Below, in pieces: positions 61,353 through 64,000 of a stretch of DNA of 64,000 nucleotides (positions are counted from its first letter, which is position 1; each line of letters begins with the position of its first letter). Under the pieces are notes generated by a model. That model did not search any database, was not told the origin of the DNA, and saw only the letters and a program-made list of their open reading frames with translations. The translations under genes and the position numbers were made by a program. This DNA is from CAUJIW01 sp963205175 (lineage in GTDB: Bacteria; Pseudomonadota; Alphaproteobacteria; Sphingomonadales; Sphingomonadaceae), in assembly GCA_041060555.1 (NCBI GenBank), contig JBEUDS010000015.1. One strand, written 5' to 3'.

Positions 61353-62225
61353 ATGTCCGCCACCTATCGTCCCCGCCGCAGCGCGCTTTACATGCCCGCC
61401 TCGAACGCCCGCGCGCTGGAGAAGGCCCGGAGTCTCGCCTGCGACGTGGTGATCCTCGACCTTGAGGACGCCGTGGCCCCGGACGCCAAGGAGACCGCCC
61501 GCTCCGCCGCCGCGAAAGCCGTTTGGGACGGCGGTTACGGCAACCGCGAGCTGGTGATCCGGGTCAACCGGCTCGATACGCCGTGGGGGATCGATGACGT
61601 CCACGCCGCGGCGGCCGCCGGCCCGGCAGCCATTCTGCTGCCCAAGGTCGAGGGCCCGGCGGAAGTGGAACATCTGGCGCTGGAGATGGACAAGGCCGGC
61701 GCCCGCCCCGACGTGCGCATCTGGTGCATGATCGAGACCCCGCGCGGCTTCCTGCGCATCGAGGACATCGCCTTCGCCCACAACCGGCTGGGCTGCCTGG
61801 TCATGGGCTTTGCCGATCTGGTGAAGGATCTGCGCGCCGAGGACACCCCGGACCGGGCGCCGCTGGCCTATGCCATGAGCCGGGCGGTGATGACGGCGCG
61901 CGCCGCCGGCCTCGACATCCTCGACGGCATGTACCCGGACTTCCGCGACATCGCCGGCCTGGAAGCCCAGGCGGTGCAGGCCCGCCAGTTCGGCTTCGAT
62001 GGCAAGACGCTGATCCACCCCGGCCAGATCGACACCGTCAACGCAGTGTTCGCGCCCTCGGCCGAGGCGGTGGCGCACGCCCGCGCCGTGGTGGCGGCGT
62101 TCACCGCCGCGCGCGCCGCCGGCAAGGGGGTGGCGACGCTGGACGGGGTGATGGTCGAGTCGCTGCACGCCGAGGTCGCCCAGCGCCTGGTGGACATCGC
62201 CGACGCCATCGCCGCGCGTGGCTAA
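61353..62225 (+). CDS. HpcH/HpaI aldolase/citrate lyase family protein (CoA ester lyase)
   Basis: A 290-residue CitE-like protein. The SALYMPASNARALEKA opening, VVILDLEDAV and MIETPRGFLRIEDI segments hold the Mg-binding Glu/Asp and the CoA-binding Arg. Members cleave malyl-CoA, beta-methylmalyl-CoA or citryl-CoA; which one cannot be told. A link to the propionyl-CoA made by MmsA is possible but speculative. Confidence 0.88.
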   Translation: MSATYRPRRSALYMPASNARALEKARSLACDVVILDLEDAVAPDAKETARSAAAKAVWDGGYGNRELVIRVNRLDTPWGIDDVHAAAAAGPAAILLPKVEGPAEVEHLALEMDKAGARPDVRIWCMIETPRGFLRIEDIAFAHNRLGCLVMGFADLVKDLRAEDTPDRAPLAYAMSRAVMTARAAGLDILDGMYPDFRDIAGLEAQAVQARQFGFDGKTLIHPGQIDTVNAVFAPSAEAVAHARAVVAAFTAARAAGKGVATLDGVMVESLHAEVAQRLVDIADAIAARG

Positions 62226-62349
62226 GTCATTAGGTTAACACTGTCTTTACCCAGTCACGCCAGCGTAACGCCGGCGTCATGCTGGCCCGCTAGTCGCCCC
62301 TCAACAAGACGCCACACAGGCGCTGTTCAATTCATTGAGGGGCAACATC

Positions 62350-63864
62350 ATGACGAAATTCCTGGCCGGGCTGGCGCTCGGCACCAGCCTGCTTGCATCG
62401 CTGACCGCCCAGGCCGCGCCGACGCTGGTCAACGCCTTGTCGATCCCGATGGGCACCGACCTGTCGGGCGAGCCCTCCGAAGGCGCGCAGAATCGCCTCG
62501 GCGGCATCTTCTCCGACCTCTACTACGACCGCCATACCGGCTACTATTACGCGCTCGGTGATCGCGGCCCCGGCGGCGGCGTGCTGCCCTATGCGCCGCG
62601 CATCAACAAGTTCGCGCTGACCGTCGACCCGGTGACGGGCGCGGCCTCCAACTTCGTGCTGGTGGACACCATTGTCTTCAAGCAGGCCGACGGCAGCAGC
62701 TTCACCGGCCTCAACCCGTCGCTCGACCCCAACAACGGCAGCAAGAGCGTGCTCGGTGGCTCGTTCGACCCCGAGGGTCTGACGATGACCAAGAACGGCC
62801 ACTTCCTCGTCGCCGACGAATATGGTCCGTCGATCAAGGAATTCGACGCCAGCGGCAAACTGGTCCGCGCCTTCACCACGCCGGAAAATCTGCTGCCAAA
62901 GCAGGGCGCGACCCTGAACTACGTTGACGGGCGCGGCACCATCACCACCGGCCGGCAGGACAATCGTGGCTTCGAGGGCCTGACCATCACGCCGGATGGC
63001 AAATACGCCCTCGCCGTAATGCAGGATCCGCTGGTCAACGAAGGCACCGACAACGGCGCCATCGACGGTCGCCGCAGCCGCAACGTGCGCATCGTCAAGT
63101 TCGACGTCGCCACTGGCGAGGCGGTCGGGCAGTATATCTACCAGCTCGACGCCCGCGCCGACATCAACGCCAACGTGCCGGGCCACACCTTCGGCGGCAG
63201 CGCCCAGGGCCGCAACATCGGCCTGAGCGCGATCATCGCCATCAACGACCAAGAGTTCCTGGTCATCGAGCGCGACAACCGCGGGCTGGGCGTCGAGAAC
63301 CCCGACCTCACCGATGGCAACGACGCCGATTTCGTCGGCATCAAGCGCATCTACAAGATCGACATCACCGGCGCGACCGACGTCTCCGGGATCGACCTCA
63401 CCAACACCAACAGCCTGCCGGGCGGCGTCTCGCCAGTGTCGAAGACGCTGTTCCTCGACCTCGCGGCGGCGCTCAACGCCGCCGGCCTGCCGATCACCGA
63501 GAAGATGGAAGGCATCACTTTCGGTGAATTCCTCAACGACGGTTCGCTGTCGTTCCTGATGGGCATCGACAATGACTTCTCGGTCACCCAGACCGGCAGC
63601 GGCACCCAGTATGACGTCTGCGCCGGCCCGACCTTCGCCGGCGCCACCGACGAGTTCAGCAACACCATCCCGCTGGGCAGCACCTGCCCGGACGGCACGG
63701 CGCTGATCGACAACTGGCTCTACGCCTTCACCCTCAGCGCCCAGGACGTGGCCGGGCTCAACTTCGTGCCCCAGGCGCGCGTGCCGGTGCCGGCTGCCGC
63801 CCTGCTGTTTGGCGCCGGCCTGGCCGGCGTCGCGGCGCTGCGCCGGACCCGCCGGGCGCGCTGA
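62350..63864 (+). CDS. phytase-like esterase domain protein with VPxPA C-terminal sorting tail
   Basis: A 504-residue secreted protein. A signal peptide ends AQAA; then comes a beta-propeller of the esterase-like/phytase-like family (SDLYYDRHTGYYYALGDRG, GFEGLTITPDGKYAL, EFLVIERDNRG, MEGITFGE). The C-terminus has VPVPAAALLFGAGLAG followed by the basic tail RRTRRAR: a VPLPA-type variant of the PEP-CTERM signal handled by exosortases. GAGGGGC precedes the ATG at 62350. A terminator lies 30 bp after the stop. Confidence 0.9.
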   Translation: MTKFLAGLALGTSLLASLTAQAAPTLVNALSIPMGTDLSGEPSEGAQNRLGGIFSDLYYDRHTGYYYALGDRGPGGGVLPYAPRINKFALTVDPVTGAASNFVLVDTIVFKQADGSSFTGLNPSLDPNNGSKSVLGGSFDPEGLTMTKNGHFLVADEYGPSIKEFDASGKLVRAFTTPENLLPKQGATLNYVDGRGTITTGRQDNRGFEGLTITPDGKYALAVMQDPLVNEGTDNGAIDGRRSRNVRIVKFDVATGEAVGQYIYQLDARADINANVPGHTFGGSAQGRNIGLSAIIAINDQEFLVIERDNRGLGVENPDLTDGNDADFVGIKRIYKIDITGATDVSGIDLTNTNSLPGGVSPVSKTLFLDLAAALNAAGLPITEKMEGITFGEFLNDGSLSFLMGIDNDFSVTQTGSGTQYDVCAGPTFAGATDEFSNTIPLGSTCPDGTALIDNWLYAFTLSAQDVAGLNFVPQARVPVPAAALLFGAGLAGVAALRRTRRAR

Positions 63865-63893
63865 ACTCCGACTGATATCTGACTGAACTGGCA

Positions 63894-63922
63894 GGCCCGG
63901 GACGCACGTCCCGGGCCTTTTT
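63894..63922 (+). terminator. terminator after the phytase-like gene
   Basis: GGCCCGGGAC (63894-63903) pairs with GTCCCGGGCC (63908-63917) around a GCAC loop, followed by five T. Confidence 0.93.
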
Positions 63923-64000
63923 CGCGTCCGTCCGATGCCAATCGCTTCATGGGCGATTTTACATGAACGCCCCATGAGGCGCCCATTGACGCCCCTTAAG

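Overview
The window is a 64 kb stretch of GC-rich chromosome from an alphaproteobacterium. The evidence is the adjacent divK and pleD genes (with the DUF3572 gene divergent to them), a CpdR-type response regulator next to an N-formylglutamate amidohydrolase gene, a DnaJ-like/fabI/aroC run, fused moaD/moaE, PEP-CTERM-type secreted proteins and large TonB-dependent receptors. A free-living heterotroph outside Rhizobiales, perhaps Rhodospirillales-like or a relative, is my best guess; the exact taxon is inference. I see no transposase, integrase, phage gene or CRISPR array.

Layout. 0.3-3.5 kb: a short-chain dehydrogenase whose 3' end is amplified as a 26-bp tandem repeat, then a diiron oxygenase/desaturase-like protein with its own ferredoxin-flavin reductase, behind a strong promoter that overlaps a palindrome. 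3.6-8.8 kb: an aminotransferase - fused E1 - E2 operon, divergent from an Lrp/AsnC regulator, which should transaminate an amino acid and oxidatively decarboxylate the resulting 2-oxo acid to an acyl-CoA. 9-13.5 kb: an HU protein with a long Ala/Lys/Pro tail and small housekeeping or accessory genes. 13.6-18.3 kb: a valine-degradation set (mmsA, acyl-CoA dehydrogenase, mmsB) divergent from a LysR regulator. 18.4-25.4 kb: a beta-oxidation-like operon (two acyl-CoA dehydrogenases, SDR, acyl-CoA ligase, metallo-hydrolase) preceded by a palindrome of the LiuR type, then a nitroreductase.

25.7-37.8 kb: pgsA, moaD and moaE; a PAS-GGDEF sensor and a NIT-domain chemoreceptor; PhzF, a cation efflux protein and pdxH in one overlapping operon; then DnaJ-like, YihY, fabI and aroC. 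37.8-43.9 kb: two tandem paralogous TonB-dependent receptors, the second broken by a one-base frameshift. 44-48.8 kb: a NUDIX gene, a PEP-CTERM protein whose 3' end is amplified as a 29-bp repeat, tRNA-Val(GAC), a GDPD, cpdR and an amidohydrolase.

48.8-64 kb: a probable small RNA on the minus strand (own promoter, hairpin with a CUCCCUG loop, Rho-independent terminator), a metallophosphoesterase-glycosyltransferase pair, a second GDPD, RidA, a degenerate GGDEF protein that keeps the c-di-GMP I-site, dinB-HAD-DUF3572 divergent from divK-pleD, a Tat-exported alpha carbonic anhydrase overlapping a SPOR-like protein, an M2 peptidase, a CitE-like lyase and a phytase-like esterase with a VPxPA-type sorting tail.

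Common threads are acyl-CoA and amino-acid catabolism (0-25 kb) and cell-cycle/c-di-GMP signalling (PAS-GGDEF sensor, CpdR, degenerate GGDEF, DivK, PleD). The observations most likely to be new are the small RNA, the two stop-codon-spanning 3'-end tandem repeats, the I-site-only GGDEF protein and the uncharacterised diiron enzyme with its reductase.
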